Below, piece after piece: positions 24,584-34,576 of a DNA stretch of 64,000 bases (within the stretch, counting starts at the first letter, position 1; every line of letters begins with the position of its first letter). The stretch comes from an uncultured Lachnospiraceae bacterium (GTDB lineage: Bacteria > Bacillota > Clostridia > Lachnospirales > Lachnospiraceae). The translations under genes and the position numbers were made by a program. Where the stretch lies: assembly GCA_947566645.1 (NCBI GenBank), contig CANOKL010000005.1, positions 62,001 through 126,000 on the forward strand, given 5' to 3'. A model generated the notes under the pieces. The model made no database searches, was not told the DNA's origin, and saw nothing but the letters and a program-made list of their open reading frames with translations.

Positions 24584-24895
24584 TTATTCGTCCTCCTCAT
24601 AAATATGCATGATCTTGGTTACACCTGACATGGTAAGCATCTTCTTCATTCTCTCATTCGTGTGCACGGCGCACACTTCTCCTCCCAGCATATAGATTCT
24701 TTTATACCTTCCCATAATTACACCGATGCCTGAGCTGTCGCAGAAGGCAGTCTGTTCAAAGTCAAAGATAATATACCGGATGTGATTTCTCTCAATCAGA
24801 TGGTCTGATTCCTTTCGGATCTCTTCTGCGTTGTGGTGGTCAAGCTCATGCGGAAGGAAGATCGTCAGACAATTTTCCTGTACCTGATACTTCAT
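24584..24895 (-). CDS. spoIIAA: Anti-anti-sigma F factor SpoIIAA
   Basis: 103 residues from the ATG at 24895 (GGAG site); the frame is open seven codons further. STAS domain with the phosphorylation site in FCDSSGIGVIMGRYKRI (serine near residue 57-58) and the N-terminal LTIFLPHELDHHNAEEIR strand-helix. Unphosphorylated SpoIIAA binds SpoIIAB and frees sigma-F. It is the first gene of the spoIIA operon. Only 34 bases upstream begin five tandem copies of a 57-bp repeat, so the sigma-H or sigma-A promoter expected here lies within or beyond that array. Confidence 0.94.
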   Translation of the reverse strand: MKYQVQENCLTIFLPHELDHHNAEEIRKESDHLIERNHIRYIIFDFEQTAFCDSSGIGVIMGRYKRIYMLGGEVCAVHTNERMKKMLTMSGVTKIMHIYEEDE

Positions 24896-24929
24896 TATTG
24901 AATGGGCTCCTTTCATTATTCTGGCCGCG

Positions 24930-25214
24930 TATTTGACCGCTTTGCGGTTGGGGACGGGTGAGCCTCGCCTGGCGGCTACGTTCCCCTATTTGGACCGCTT
25001 CGCGGTTGGGGACGGGTGAGCCTCGCCTTCAGCTGCGTTCCCCTATTTGGACCGCTTCGCGGTTGGGGACGGGTGAGCCTCGCCTTCGGCTGCGTTCCCC
25101 TATTTTGACCGCTTTGCGGTTGGGGACGGGTGAGCCTCGCCTTCGGCTGCGTTCCCCTATTTTGACCGCTTTGCGGTTGGGGACGGGTGAGCCTCGCCTT
25201 CGGCTACGTTCCCC
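24930..25214. repeat. Five tandem 57-bp repeat units upstream of spoIIAA
   Basis: Units at 24930-24986, 24987-25043, 25044-25100, 25101-25157 and 25158-25214, nearly identical, directly adjacent with no spacers. Each contains a CCGCTTCGCGG-type small hairpin and a larger fold with GGGGACG near the middle and CGTTCCCC at the end. The 24896-25269 gap contains only this array and the terminator next to it; the long ORFs across it are by-products of the repeat. Confidence 0.95.
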
Positions 25215-25228
25215 CGTCCCCCGGGGGC

Positions 25229-25261
25229 GAAAAAAGATATGCCGGGGGCATATCTTTTTTC
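25229..25261. terminator. Bidirectional intrinsic terminator after the TPR protein gene
   Basis: A GAAAAAAGATATGCC arm (25229-25243) and its exact complement ending at 25261, three-base loop, T-run on both strands. It lies eight bases after the TPR gene stop, in the direction of spoIIAA. Confidence 0.9.
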
Positions 25262-25269
25262 TTTGGTGT

Positions 25270-26784
25270 TTATTGGAATGTATCTGGTGTGGGTTCTCCG
25301 GTGCCGTCGTCTCCGGTATCTCCTGTGTTGGTGCCTCCGGTGTCGCTGGTTCCGTCTGCATTTTCTCCGGCGGTGCCGTCTCCGGTGTTTTCTCCGCCTT
25401 CGGTGTTTTCTCCGTCTCCGGTGTTTTCTCCGTCTTCGCCGTCTTCTTTCTGGGCTCCTGGTTTTTGGGCGTCCAGGGCTTTTTTGGCTTCTGCTGCGGC
25501 ATCTGTGCCGGGGTGTTTTTCTATAATCTTCTGGTAGCGGATGTTTGCCTTATCCTGGTCTCCGCTTTTTTCATAGGATTGTGCTAACAGGAGCATGGCT
25601 GCGCCGTCTTCATAGCCTTCGTCCATTTTCATGACCTTTTCCAGGTTCTTGATTCCGGTTTCGTAATTGGCAACCTCATAATTCTGCTGGGACATGCTGT
25701 AGAGTTCCTGGCACATGGCCGGAAAGAGGTTGTCTGTGATGGCCTTATAGCTCTCTTTCCCGATGAGGCCCAGGGAGTCTGTTTTGATCTTTAACAGCTC
25801 GTCCACCATTGCTTCATTGCCCATGTCCTGTGCCTGGTAGTGTTCCATGATGTTCATAAGCGTCTCGTAGCTGTCCTGGGTGGAGGCTGCTGTCTCCTGG
25901 ACGTTTTCTGTCTCTTCGCTGGTGGAACGGTATGTCTCAAGCTCTGTTTTCAGGGCGTTGATCTGTGATTTTTGTGTCTCGATCTGGTCGCTGAATGCAA
26001 CGGTCTGCTTGTTTGCCCGCCTTTGCCTGGATATATTCATGGCAGGCATGATGATAAACCACATGACGAGGACGCCTACCACTACGCCGATCCCGATATT
26101 CACTACAGTATGAAGTCCTGTACGTTCCTTGAATGCTGTGGATACGGGCTGGATGATGGTTTCATTTCCCAGGTTGTACGTAACGGTCCGCTGTTCCTTT
26201 TTGCTCTTTTCTCCCTTCTGTTCCGGTGCACGCTCCTTGCGCACCTGGTTCAGTTCATGCAGATACCGGAGTGTAAGCTCATTGGTTGTGTCCAGCCGGT
26301 ATGCAATCCGCAGCATCTGTCTTGCATTTGCATATTGCTCTGTATGAAGATACAGAAGCCCTAAAAGCTGATACGCCCGGACATAGGAAGGGTGTGCGGC
26401 AACTGCCTTCTTAAGCTGTATGATTGCAAGATCTTCCCCGTTCTGGGCAGCGTACTGCAGGCTCTGGTTATATCGCTTTACTGCCTGGTTGATACCAGCA
26501 AGCTCTCCTGGTATCTCCTGCACCTTACTGATGTAATAATTGGCAATATTATCATGGGGCTGGAAATTCTTGCTGATAATCCATTCCACAAGTGCTTCCA
26601 TCACGTCGCCCCGGCCATAATATACAAGACCCAGAAGGTTCATGGCCGCCACATTCGCCCTGTTGTACTGCAGGCTGCGCCTGAGTGACGCTATGGCTCC
26701 GGACATATCCCGGATTGTCGCCTTTTTTATTCCATCATTATACCAGTAATTTGACTGGTATACGAGTTTTGTCGTGTAATCCAT
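25270..26784 (-). CDS. TPR-repeat membrane protein
   Basis: 504 residues. N-terminal TPR-like helices (ASLRRSLQYNRANVAAMNLLG near 30-50, AIIQLKKAVAAHPSYVRAYQ near 120-140) face the cytoplasm. One membrane helix follows (about 228-250, VVNIGIGVVVGVLVMWFIIM), then a coiled-coil (about 262-300), a second TPR set (IKNLEKVMKMDEGYEDG, YQKIIEKHPGTDAAAEAKKA) and a Gly/Asp/Thr/Glu low-complexity tail. The protein spans the membrane once, with TPR modules on both sides. It likely assembles a cell-envelope complex. It is co-transcribed with a 44-residue protein and probably folC. No named family is recognised. Confidence 0.8.
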   Translation of the reverse strand: MDYTTKLVYQSNYWYNDGIKKATIRDMSGAIASLRRSLQYNRANVAAMNLLGLVYYGRGDVMEALVEWIISKNFQPHDNIANYYISKVQEIPGELAGINQAVKRYNQSLQYAAQNGEDLAIIQLKKAVAAHPSYVRAYQLLGLLYLHTEQYANARQMLRIAYRLDTTNELTLRYLHELNQVRKERAPEQKGEKSKKEQRTVTYNLGNETIIQPVSTAFKERTGLHTVVNIGIGVVVGVLVMWFIIMPAMNISRQRRANKQTVAFSDQIETQKSQINALKTELETYRSTSEETENVQETAASTQDSYETLMNIMEHYQAQDMGNEAMVDELLKIKTDSLGLIGKESYKAITDNLFPAMCQELYSMSQQNYEVANYETGIKNLEKVMKMDEGYEDGAAMLLLAQSYEKSGDQDKANIRYQKIIEKHPGTDAAAEAKKALDAQKPGAQKEDGEDGENTGDGENTEGGENTGDGTAGENADGTSDTGGTNTGDTGDDGTGEPTPDTFQ

Positions 26785-26799
26785 ATATCATTATTCCCT

Positions 26800-26934
26800 C
26801 TATTTGGTCTGTTCGACTACTTCGCGGATAATATCTGTCATATCCGTCAGGTCCTCCTGATAAACTGCTTCTTCAATCTCTTCTACTTCCAGGCTTGGCT
26901 GGAACTTCTTAAGTTCTTCCTCATAATTCAGCAT
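26800..26934 (-). CDS. Small acidic protein between folC and the TPR gene
   Basis: 44 residues (MLNYEEELKKFQPSLEVEEI at the start), strongly acidic, predicted helical, with a clear GGGAGG site 6 bases before the ATG at 26934. The stop is 15 bases before the TPR gene start. Operon position and ribosome site support a real gene. Function unknown. Confidence 0.65.
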   Translation of the reverse strand: MLNYEEELKKFQPSLEVEEIEEAVYQEDLTDMTDIIREVVEQTK

Positions 26935-27008
26935 AGCTGATACCTCCCGCCATCATTTTCTTGGAAACTGTTCAGAAATATTATGGTCTGCGCTGACCTG
27001 CTGAACCG

Positions 27009-28319
27009 CTACACCATTTTCTCAATCTCTCCTGCCAGATACAAGGATCCCAGACAGTAGATATAGCCTGTCCCCTTTCGCTCCCTGTATGCAGCACGGA
27101 CTGCCTCCTGTGCATTCCCGCATTCTACAACCTTCTGCTTCGTATGCTGTCTGAAAAGCTGTCCAAGCTCCTTTACCGGCACTCCTCTTGCATCCTCAAT
27201 CTGCACTGTCACATAAGCCTTTGCGGGAAAATGTTCACAGAGATACTCGATCATCTGCTCATATTTTTTATCTGTCACTGCCGAAAATATCACAACCGGC
27301 AGCCCCTCTCCCTCATCCGGAAGCGCCTGTACACTCTCTGCAAATGCCTCTAAGGCTCCCGGATTATGGGCTCCGTCAATGATCAGATGATCTCCTGCCT
27401 CTTCCATCCTTCCCCTCCAGCGTACGGAAGCCACCGCCTCCGGCCAGAGTTCTCTGTGGATGTTTTCATTTCTTAAAAGATATTCTGCCGACTGTATTGC
27501 AAGCTCTGCGTTCATCACCTGGTACAGCCCTGGTATGGGAACGCTCCAATTAATATCTCTATCATACGCACTTGCTCTGGAAAATGCAATATTTTTTCGG
27601 GTTACTTCCTGAATTTTGAACGCATTTTTCGTGATTTCTCTACAGGCTGCGCCGCGTTCTGCGGCCATTCCTCTTATTACTGCAGAAGCTGCCTCATTTC
27701 CTCCGTCATAAAATACAGGGACATGCTCCTTTATAATTCCTGCCTTTTCCGCCGCGATCTCTTCAATCGTGTCTCCTAAGATATCTGTATGGTCAAGGCT
27801 TATGGAAGTAATAACCGTAAGCTGTGGGCTGGGAAATGAATTCGTTGCATCCAGCCTTCCGCCAAGCCCTGTTTCCAGTATAATATACTCCACATCTGTA
27901 CAGGAAAACGCCTTCATTCCCATCCCATACAGGAATTCAAAATAAGACGGATGCCCAAGTCCTTCCGCCTCCATTCTCTTAGCGGTCTCCCTTGCCGCCT
28001 GAAAAGCCTGGCAGAATTCTTCGTCTGAAACCGGGCGTCTTCCGATCTGTATCCGCTCATTAATAGAAACAAGATGAGGGGAAGTGAAGAACCCGGTTCT
28101 CTTCCCCTCCTTTTCCAGTATTGCCTGTATATACGCACACACAGAGCCTTTTCCATTGGTGCCTGCCACATGGATCACCTTGCGGTCATATGCCGGGTTT
28201 CCAAGTCTTCTCATGAACTCCTGCGTATGCTTAAGGGGGTGCTTTTTCGTAAATCTTGGAAGCTCCTCTATATAGCGGACTGCCTCTGCATACCGCTCCC
28301 GGACATTCCTTTCTTCCAT
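27009..28319 (-). CDS. folC: Bifunctional folylpolyglutamate / dihydrofolate synthase
   Basis: 436 residues of the Mur-ligase type. Substrate and nucleotide motifs are visible: KKHPLKHTQEFMRRLGNP near 25-42, the P-loop HVAGTNGKGSVCAYI (about 50-64), the SPHLVSINERIQI segment (about 80-92), and the central IILETGLGGRLDATNSF (about 145-161). The C-terminal domain holds DGAHNPGALEAF. It adds glutamate to folates, and may also make dihydrofolate from dihydropteroate, in the cytoplasm. It is followed on the same strand by the 44-residue protein, and preceded 20 bases upstream by the LtaS-like gene, so all may be one transcript. Confidence 0.93.
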   Translation of the reverse strand: MEERNVRERYAEAVRYIEELPRFTKKHPLKHTQEFMRRLGNPAYDRKVIHVAGTNGKGSVCAYIQAILEKEGKRTGFFTSPHLVSINERIQIGRRPVSDEEFCQAFQAARETAKRMEAEGLGHPSYFEFLYGMGMKAFSCTDVEYIILETGLGGRLDATNSFPSPQLTVITSISLDHTDILGDTIEEIAAEKAGIIKEHVPVFYDGGNEAASAVIRGMAAERGAACREITKNAFKIQEVTRKNIAFSRASAYDRDINWSVPIPGLYQVMNAELAIQSAEYLLRNENIHRELWPEAVASVRWRGRMEEAGDHLIIDGAHNPGALEAFAESVQALPDEGEGLPVVIFSAVTDKKYEQMIEYLCEHFPAKAYVTVQIEDARGVPVKELGQLFRQHTKQKVVECGNAQEAVRAAYRERKGTGYIYCLGSLYLAGEIEKMV

Positions 28320-28339
28320 ACGTCTATCCCTCCATACAT

Positions 28340-30544
28340 CTATTCCTCATTTCCATCCTGCAAAGTCCAGGATTTTGTTGTATCCGTGCCAGTACCCAGT
28401 GAAACCGTGAGCCCATCTTCCTCATAGATATATTCATTAGAGACTCTGAAAACCGTATCACTGGAACCCATCTGGACAACGGTAATCACATCTCCTGGTT
28501 CCAGCTCAGACTCTGGCAGAACGATCCTTGTATTATTTAAAAATGTACTCGACTGCCTCTCACCATTTATAAAGACCCGGCTCTGCTTTGTAAAGTTCTG
28601 TCCATACAGGCTGTAGCCCTCATCCAGATAAGGAACCACACTCTGCAGTGTCACATTCTTGACTCCCATCATCATATGGCCCTCTGTAATAGGCTCCTTC
28701 CCGTCATACACATATTTCTCGCCATACAGGATATCATACTGGAGAAGCTCCAGGTCTGACAGATAATTCCTGGTCTGCTGTCTCTCCTGGTGATAATTAA
28801 ATATAGTACCAGAATGAATATCAAGACGGTTAAAGACCTCTGCCATAATCTGATAGGACGGAATATTTTTATCCTGCTTCTTAAGGCCAATATTGTCCCA
28901 GATTACGTAATTCGTATTATAAAGGTAGCGGCTCTTAAGATCCTCTGCCTCCAGCCCCATGGTCGGAAGATGGTCGCCGTAAAATACAACTACCGTCGGC
29001 TCTCCCCTCTCTTCCAGCGCCTTAACAAGATTGCCCGCAAATGCGTCCATCTCATAGACCTGGTTCACATAGTATTCCCATTTATTTTTCAGGGCCTCAT
29101 CTTCAATACCCTCCACGGTAATCTCCGGATTTTCAATCAGCTTTGTCTCCGGATAATCTCCATGTCCCTGTACGCTGATGCCGAATACAAAGTCCTGCTG
29201 CTCTGTTGTATCCATGGCATCCAGAATATGCTGGATGAGAATGTCATCCTTCGCCCAGCCATTTTCCGTAAGCTGGAGAATATTCATGAATTCCTTGCTT
29301 GTATAACTGTCAAAGCCGATATTATCGAACACCCGGGCGCGGCTGTAGAAATTTCCGCCGTTATTATGAAGAGCATGGGCCCCGTAGCCAAGCTTTGTAA
29401 GGGCTGTCGCCGCGCTCTCACAGGGCTGGTTCTTCAGCACTGTCTTATAAGGATACTCCCCTGGTCCAAAATACCGGAGGTTCATGCCAGTGAGCACTTC
29501 GAACTCCGTATTTGCCGTTCCGGCGCCGATTGACGGCACCTTAAAATACCCGGAGGAATAGTTCTGGTACATCTTCCTCAGATTCGGAGAGGCATCCTCA
29601 GAGGTTGTGAAAAATTCCGCCTCAGCCACATCAAAATAAGATTCCAGCTGGATGAACACGATGTTGGGAAGCTTATTCTTCTTCCGTCCTGTCTCATTCT
29701 TCGTAATTTCTCTGTGATTACTGATCTCCTCGATCGTCTTTTCATCATAATCATGGGGCTCTGTGATTCCGGTATTAAACACACTTGCCATAAAACAGTA
29801 AGGAAGCCCATAATCCTCATATGCAAACGCAATATTTCCAAAGTAAGTGGATACCACCCTCTTTTCAACGGCTGCATCCGTAAGCCCTCCATATATAAGC
29901 GCACAGATGACAATCCCGACCACTGCGGCAAGCCTGTGAATCTTTCCTTCATACTGGCCGCCGCGGCGCCACATGGAGATGACCCATATGACAACCGCTG
30001 CCACTCCGACTCCCACGATCATAAGCTCAAAGGAATTAAAATAATTATGAATCAGCGTAACTGCATCCTTTGCCACCTTCAGATCCTGCGCGTTAAACGG
30101 AGTCACCCGTTTCATAAGCATATAGCCATTGGCCACTCCCAGCACCAGCCAGAGTACGCTGATAATAATCCGCACAAATACCCGGCGTTTGAACAGATAT
30201 ACAACGGAAAATGTCATAAAGATCATAAACGCATTGTATAAAAATACCAACGGCGTCTCCGTCATATAAACCCATGCCTCAATAGGAGAATGCCTGGAAA
30301 TTGCCTCAATGGTAAAATTAATCATACATGCCAGCAGCGCATGGAATACCAGTGAAAGCCTGTTCATAATCTTGTAAACCGGCTTCATCCTTCTGGCAAA
30401 CGCACTGTTCCTACGTTCTTCAAGAATACGGTCGCGCCGCTCTTTCCTCGCCCTCCAGTATGCCTTTACATCTTCCCTTTTCAGATTCCTGATCTTATGG
30501 AGTCTGCCCTTTATATCGGGCTTCTTAATCTGAATCTTCTTCAT
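28340..30544 (-). CDS. LTA synthase family phosphoglycerol transferase-like protein
   Basis: 734 residues. A basic N-terminal region (1-60) precedes five membrane helices (about 65-230), then an extracellular sulfatase-fold domain. The catalytic start is NIVFIQLESYFDV (about 290-302), and the nucleophile Thr lies in the SIGAGTANTEFEVLTG segment (about 340-355). Metal ligands are in VVVFYGDHLPTMG (about 520). The C-terminal ~110 residues form an extra beta-rich domain not found in standard LtaS. It transfers glycerol phosphate or a related group to a surface glycolipid or polymer. No start ambiguity is seen. Polymer type (lipoteichoic acid or other) is unknown. Confidence 0.88.
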   Translation of the reverse strand: MKKIQIKKPDIKGRLHKIRNLKREDVKAYWRARKERRDRILEERRNSAFARRMKPVYKIMNRLSLVFHALLACMINFTIEAISRHSPIEAWVYMTETPLVFLYNAFMIFMTFSVVYLFKRRVFVRIIISVLWLVLGVANGYMLMKRVTPFNAQDLKVAKDAVTLIHNYFNSFELMIVGVGVAAVVIWVISMWRRGGQYEGKIHRLAAVVGIVICALIYGGLTDAAVEKRVVSTYFGNIAFAYEDYGLPYCFMASVFNTGITEPHDYDEKTIEEISNHREITKNETGRKKNKLPNIVFIQLESYFDVAEAEFFTTSEDASPNLRKMYQNYSSGYFKVPSIGAGTANTEFEVLTGMNLRYFGPGEYPYKTVLKNQPCESAATALTKLGYGAHALHNNGGNFYSRARVFDNIGFDSYTSKEFMNILQLTENGWAKDDILIQHILDAMDTTEQQDFVFGISVQGHGDYPETKLIENPEITVEGIEDEALKNKWEYYVNQVYEMDAFAGNLVKALEERGEPTVVVFYGDHLPTMGLEAEDLKSRYLYNTNYVIWDNIGLKKQDKNIPSYQIMAEVFNRLDIHSGTIFNYHQERQQTRNYLSDLELLQYDILYGEKYVYDGKEPITEGHMMMGVKNVTLQSVVPYLDEGYSLYGQNFTKQSRVFINGERQSSTFLNNTRIVLPESELEPGDVITVVQMGSSDTVFRVSNEYIYEEDGLTVSLGTGTDTTKSWTLQDGNEE

Positions 30545-30611
30545 AATATCCCCTTAAATTTTGATGTCTATGGTTACGATTCACGGCGCGTGAGGCCGCT
30601 CATGTAACTAT

Positions 30612-33275
30612 CTACGCCTGCTTTCCTGCAGTTTCCAGGCCCTCCAGTCTTTCCTTTACCTGCTCCATCATCTGCTTATAAGTCTCAAGCTTTTCCCTTT
30701 CTTCCTTTACCTTAGACTCAGGAGCCTTGCTTACAAACTTTTCATTATTTAACATTCCAGACGCCCTGGCAATCTCCTTCTTCAGGCGTGCCTCTTCCTT
30801 TTTCAGCCGCTCGGTCTCCTGCGCAAAATCTATCAGCTCCTCAAGAGGAACATAGACAATGGCATCCGGTACTACAACCGAAACCGCATTATCTGCAATC
30901 CCGCTCTTATTACTCTGAAGAACAAAGTCATTTGCTGCAGCCATCATCTTTGCAGATTCGCCAAGCAAAGCAAGGCCGTCTCTTAAGTTCCCGTCCTCAC
31001 ACACAACATAAATGGTTGCTTTTCTTGAATTCGGAACATTCATCTCTGAGCGTACATTACGCACCCCGCGGATGATCTCCTGGTAGTGCGACAGAATCTC
31101 CTCCGCCTTCGGATCCGCCCACTCTTCCTCATATACCGGCCATTTTGACATCATAAGAGACTCTTCCTCAGGCGCCACCTTACTATAGATTTCCTCAGAT
31201 ACGAACGGCATATACGGATGCAGAAGCTTTAATGCATTTTTAAGAACCTCGCGGAGAGTCCACAGCGCGGCATTCGCTCCTGCCGGATTCTCTTCTGCAT
31301 GGTAAATACGATACTTGGACAGTTCAATATACCAGTCGCAGAACTCATCCCATATAAAATCATAGATCTTGGACAGTGCGATTCCAAGCTCGAACTTATC
31401 CATATTCTCCGTTACTTCTTTTACAACCGTATTGCACCTGGAGAGGAGCCAGCGGTCCGCGGGGTTGAATTCCTCATCCCCTGGTCTGGTAATCTCTTTT
31501 CCATCCACATTCATAAGGATGAACCTGGACGCATTCCACACCTTGTTGGCAAAGTTCCGGCTTGCCTCAACTCTCTCATGATAAAAACGCATGTCATTTC
31601 CCGGTGCATTTCCAGTAATCAGCGTCATACGCAGGGCATCCGCACCGTACTGGTCAATGATCTCCAGAGGATCAATTCCGTTTCCAAGAGATTTGCTCAT
31701 CTTCCTGCCCTGGGAATCTCTTACAAGCCCGTGGATAAATACGGTGTGGAACGGCGATTTTCCCGTGTGGGCGTAACCGGAAAATACCATGCGGATTACC
31801 CAGAAGAAAATGATGTCATAGCCCGTCACCAGTACATCTGTCGGATAGAAATAGTCAAGGTCCTCTGTCTTTTCCGGCCATCCAAGAGTTGAAAACGGCC
31901 ACAGGGCGGAACTGAACCAGGTGTCCAGGGTATCCTCATCCTGTGTAAAATGAGTGCATCCGCACTTCGGACATTTCTCCGGCATTCCTCTTGATACAAC
32001 CACCTCGCCGCATTCATCACAGTAATATGCCGGAATCCGGTGTCCCCACCAGATCTGACGTGAGATACACCAGTCGCGGATATTCTCCAGCCAGTGGAGG
32101 TAGATCTTATCAAACCGCTCTGGCACAAACTTCAGATCCCCGTTCTTCACTGCCTCAATCGCCGGCTTTGCCAGTTCCTCCATCCGTACAAACCACTGCT
32201 GCTTAACGAGCGGCTCTACGGTTGTATGGCACCGGTCATGAGTTCCCACATTATGGCTGTGGGGCTGGATCTTTACAAGAAGTCCCTGCTCCTTTAGCTC
32301 CTCTACGATCAGCCTTCTCGCCTCATAGCGATCCATTCCCGCATATTTCCCGCCATTTTCATTGATAGTGGCATCGTCATTCATGATGTTGATTTCCGGC
32401 AGGTTATGGCGCTTTCCAACTTCAAAGTCATTGGGGTCATGGGCCGGTGTGATCTTTACTGCACCGGTTCCGAACTCCTTGTCTACATAATAATCCGCAA
32501 CAATGGGAATCTCCCTGTTCACCAGCGGAAGCAGCGCTTTCTTTCCCACAATGTCCTTATAGCGCTCGTCATCCGGATGTACTGCGATGGCCGTATCCCC
32601 GAGCATCGTCTCCGGACGTGTTGTGGCAATCTCCAGATAATCCTCTGTTCCTACAATCGGATACTTAATATGCCAGAAATATCCATCCTGCTCCTCATGC
32701 TCAACCTCTGCATCTGACAGGGAGGTCTTACATACCGGACACCAGTTAATGATCCTGGAGCCTTTATAGATGTATCCCTCTTCATATAATTTAATAAATA
32801 CTTCCTCTACCGCTTTCGAGCAGCCTTCATCCATCGTAAACCGCTCTCTGTCCCAGTCGCAGGAGGAGCCAAGCTTCTTAAGCTGCGCCTCAATGGTCCC
32901 GGCATACTCTTCCTTCCACTGCCAGGTTCTCTCTAGGAACTTCTCCCGTCCAAGCTCCTTTTTATCAATTCCTTCTTCCTTTAACTGGTTTGTCACCTTT
33001 ACCTCTGTAGAAATTGCCGCATGATCCGTTCCCGGAACCCACAAGGCATTGTAGCCCTGCATCCTCTTATAACGGATCAGAATATCCTGCAGGGTGTTAT
33101 CAAGGGCATGCCCCATATGAAGCTTACCGGTAATATTCGGCGGGGGCATCACGGTTGTAAAGGGTTTTCTGCTTCTGTCCACTTCTGCGTGAAAATACTT
33201 GTTATCACACCATTTTTCATATAATTTGGCTTCAATCGCCTTCGGGTTGTAAGTTGTCTCCAGATTCTGGCTCAT
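30612..33275 (-). CDS. valS: Valyl-tRNA synthetase
   Basis: 887 residues with all class I landmarks: HIGH-type [17 protein letters not shown] (about 39-55), a zinc-binding insert with [10 protein letters not shown] and CPKCGC (about 410-432), KMSKS in [14 protein letters not shown] (about 517-530), the valine-type editing domain, and the C-terminal coiled-coil ([17 protein letters not shown], about 815-831). It charges tRNA-Val. The start has a GAGGAG site. Expression is controlled by a T-box leader (33400-33751) that senses uncharged tRNA-Val, placed directly upstream with its own promoter. Confidence 0.97.
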   Translation of the reverse strand: MSQNLETTYNPKAIEAKLYEKWCDNKYFHAEVDRSRKPFTTVMPPPNITGKLHMGHALDNTLQDILIRYKRMQGYNALWVPGTDHAAISTEVKVTNQLKEEGIDKKELGREKFLERTWQWKEEYAGTIEAQLKKLGSSCDWDRERFTMDEGCSKAVEEVFIKLYEEGYIYKGSRIINWCPVCKTSLSDAEVEHEEQDGYFWHIKYPIVGTEDYLEIATTRPETMLGDTAIAVHPDDERYKDIVGKKALLPLVNREIPIVADYYVDKEFGTGAVKITPAHDPNDFEVGKRHNLPEINIMNDDATINENGGKYAGMDRYEARRLIVEELKEQGLLVKIQPHSHNVGTHDRCHTTVEPLVKQQWFVRMEELAKPAIEAVKNGDLKFVPERFDKIYLHWLENIRDWCISRQIWWGHRIPAYYCDECGEVVVSRGMPEKCPKCGCTHFTQDEDTLDTWFSSALWPFSTLGWPEKTEDLDYFYPTDVLVTGYDIIFFWVIRMVFSGYAHTGKSPFHTVFIHGLVRDSQGRKMSKSLGNGIDPLEIIDQYGADALRMTLITGNAPGNDMRFYHERVEASRNFANKVWNASRFILMNVDGKEITRPGDEEFNPADRWLLSRCNTVVKEVTENMDKFELGIALSKIYDFIWDEFCDWYIELSKYRIYHAEENPAGANAALWTLREVLKNALKLLHPYMPFVSEEIYSKVAPEEESLMMSKWPVYEEEWADPKAEEILSHYQEIIRGVRNVRSEMNVPNSRKATIYVVCEDGNLRDGLALLGESAKMMAAANDFVLQSNKSGIADNAVSVVVPDAIVYVPLEELIDFAQETERLKKEEARLKKEIARASGMLNNEKFVSKAPESKVKEEREKLETYKQMMEQVKERLEGLETAGKQA

Positions 33276-33399
33276 TGTTCTTCTCCTCGCTCTCTTTAGA
33301 TTGTTCCATAGTATGGATTCACAGCAACTGCTCAGCAGATCATAACTGCAAAGGTGCCGGGCAGTTATGTTTCACATTTTATTCACATTTCAGGACGTA

Positions 33400-33751
33400 A
33401 AAAATCGCCCTTTTTAAAGGGCGATTGTGACCGCGGTACCACCTTTATTGGTTCTTCTCTTATTCTTTAACGGGAACGACTCCGGGACAGCTTAGCCATT
33501 ATGGTTCTCAGGTGACTGTAATCATGATTGGAATTCAGCGATTCCTTAATTTTTATACAGTTCCTAAGTCCTCCTGTTCCATGGGTTCAGCGGTCCGGCT
33601 CGGAAGCTACCTTCCACATCCTACAATCTTAAGCGCCTCTCAGCCTGCGGGCTGCTCTCTCTGTCAGGGTAATGATGTGTACTCCTCTTCTTCATTGCCT
33701 TTGCTTCTTTTAAAACTTTTCTACTAATACCTCGTCAGCTTCTTTAAGCTA
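33400..33751 (-). promoter_or_regulatory. T-box riboswitch of valS
   Basis: On the minus strand the T-box sequence GGTGGTACCGCGGTCAC (33427-33443) is followed by a terminator hairpin (AATCGCCCTTT and AAAGGGCGATT, 33403-33426) with a T-run. The ~300 bases before it form the stem I to III region. GTA triplets (valine codons) occur at 33608-33610 and 33622-33624 and are candidates for the specifier; I did not fold it. Uncharged tRNA-Val would stabilise the antiterminator. Confidence 0.93.
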
Positions 33752-33757
33752 ATGAAT

Positions 33758-33786
33758 ATCATAGCTATCTGAAAGCGTTTTGTCAA
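33758..33786 (-). promoter_or_regulatory. Promoter of the valS T-box leader
   Basis: TTGACA (33781-33786) and TATGAT (33758-33763) on the minus strand, spacer 17 bases, placing the transcript start near 33751. Confidence 0.8.
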
Positions 33787-33822
33787 GGCTGGGCTTGAAA
33801 TTTTCAGAAAGTCTTAAGAGAT

Positions 33823-34545
33823 CTACTCTGCCGCCTTATCGGTCGGAAGCTTTTCTACGGTTGTATGCTCACAGTCATCACTGGCCGGATCACCTACCTG
33901 TACCGGATAGTCATTTTTCATCTGCCACTCATACCATCCGCCGTCATAGACAGAAATATTTTCATAACCATTCTCATAGAGCACAAGGAACGGAACGCAT
34001 GCTCTCCATCCTGTTCCGCAGTAGAAGGAAAGATGGTTGTCCAACGTAAAATCACAGTCCTCCCATACCTTCTTAATGCCTTCCAGATCCTTCACTGTAC
34101 CATCGTCATTTGTAAAATCAGCCACGTCGAATGCCGTCCTTGCTCCTTTGCCCCACACGGCTCCTTCCGGCTCTCCTGCCCTGTCAATATAATTATATCC
34201 GCTTGTCTTACCAAGCCACTCTTCCTCGCTCCGGATACTTACGAGTTTGAAATTCTCATCATTTTCAAGCCTGTCCTTTGCATCCCCGGCAGACACCCAA
34301 TATTCTGGATGTGCCGGGACTGTTGTGCCGAAGCTGTCTGCCTTTGTCCCTTCATTTACATCCTTCTCCAAGTCATATCCTGCCGCCTTCCATGCCTCCA
34401 GGCCGCCGTTTAAAATCTTGACATCCTCAACGCCTGCCCACAGGTACGCGTATGCCACACGCGCAACGCCGGCAGGATCCCCGCCATAAAGAATCACCTT
34501 TGTGTCTTTTGTAATGCCATGGGAAAGCAGGTATTCTTCTATCTC
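33823..34545 (-). pseudogene. 5'-truncated rhodanese-type sulfurtransferase
   Basis: The frame from 34545 to 33823 encodes the second part of a two-domain sulfurtransferase: TKVILYGGDPAGVARVAYAY, ILNGGLEAWKAAGYD, and the active-site loop SFYCGTGWRACVPFLVLYEN, whose Cys would carry the persulfide. A stop codon (34546-34548) lies directly upstream in frame, and the usual signal peptide and first-domain start are absent. The first clear start is a GTG at 34497. The gene seems to have lost its 5' part at about 34548, where an unrelated membrane-protein region begins. The truncated product could still fold as a single rhodanese domain. Confidence 0.75.
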
Positions 34546-34576
34546 CTACTGTCACAGACAGTCCATTTAAGTAAAC

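Noticed and set aside
24930..25214. Possible CRISPR array
   Set aside because: The units are directly adjacent and lack unique spacers, and there are no cas genes.
24958..25587. Long plus-strand and minus-strand ORFs across the tandem repeat array
   Set aside because: They are translations of the 57-bp units (57 is divisible by three, so frames stay open) and run into the TPR gene on the opposite strand. No ribosome site and no family resemblance.
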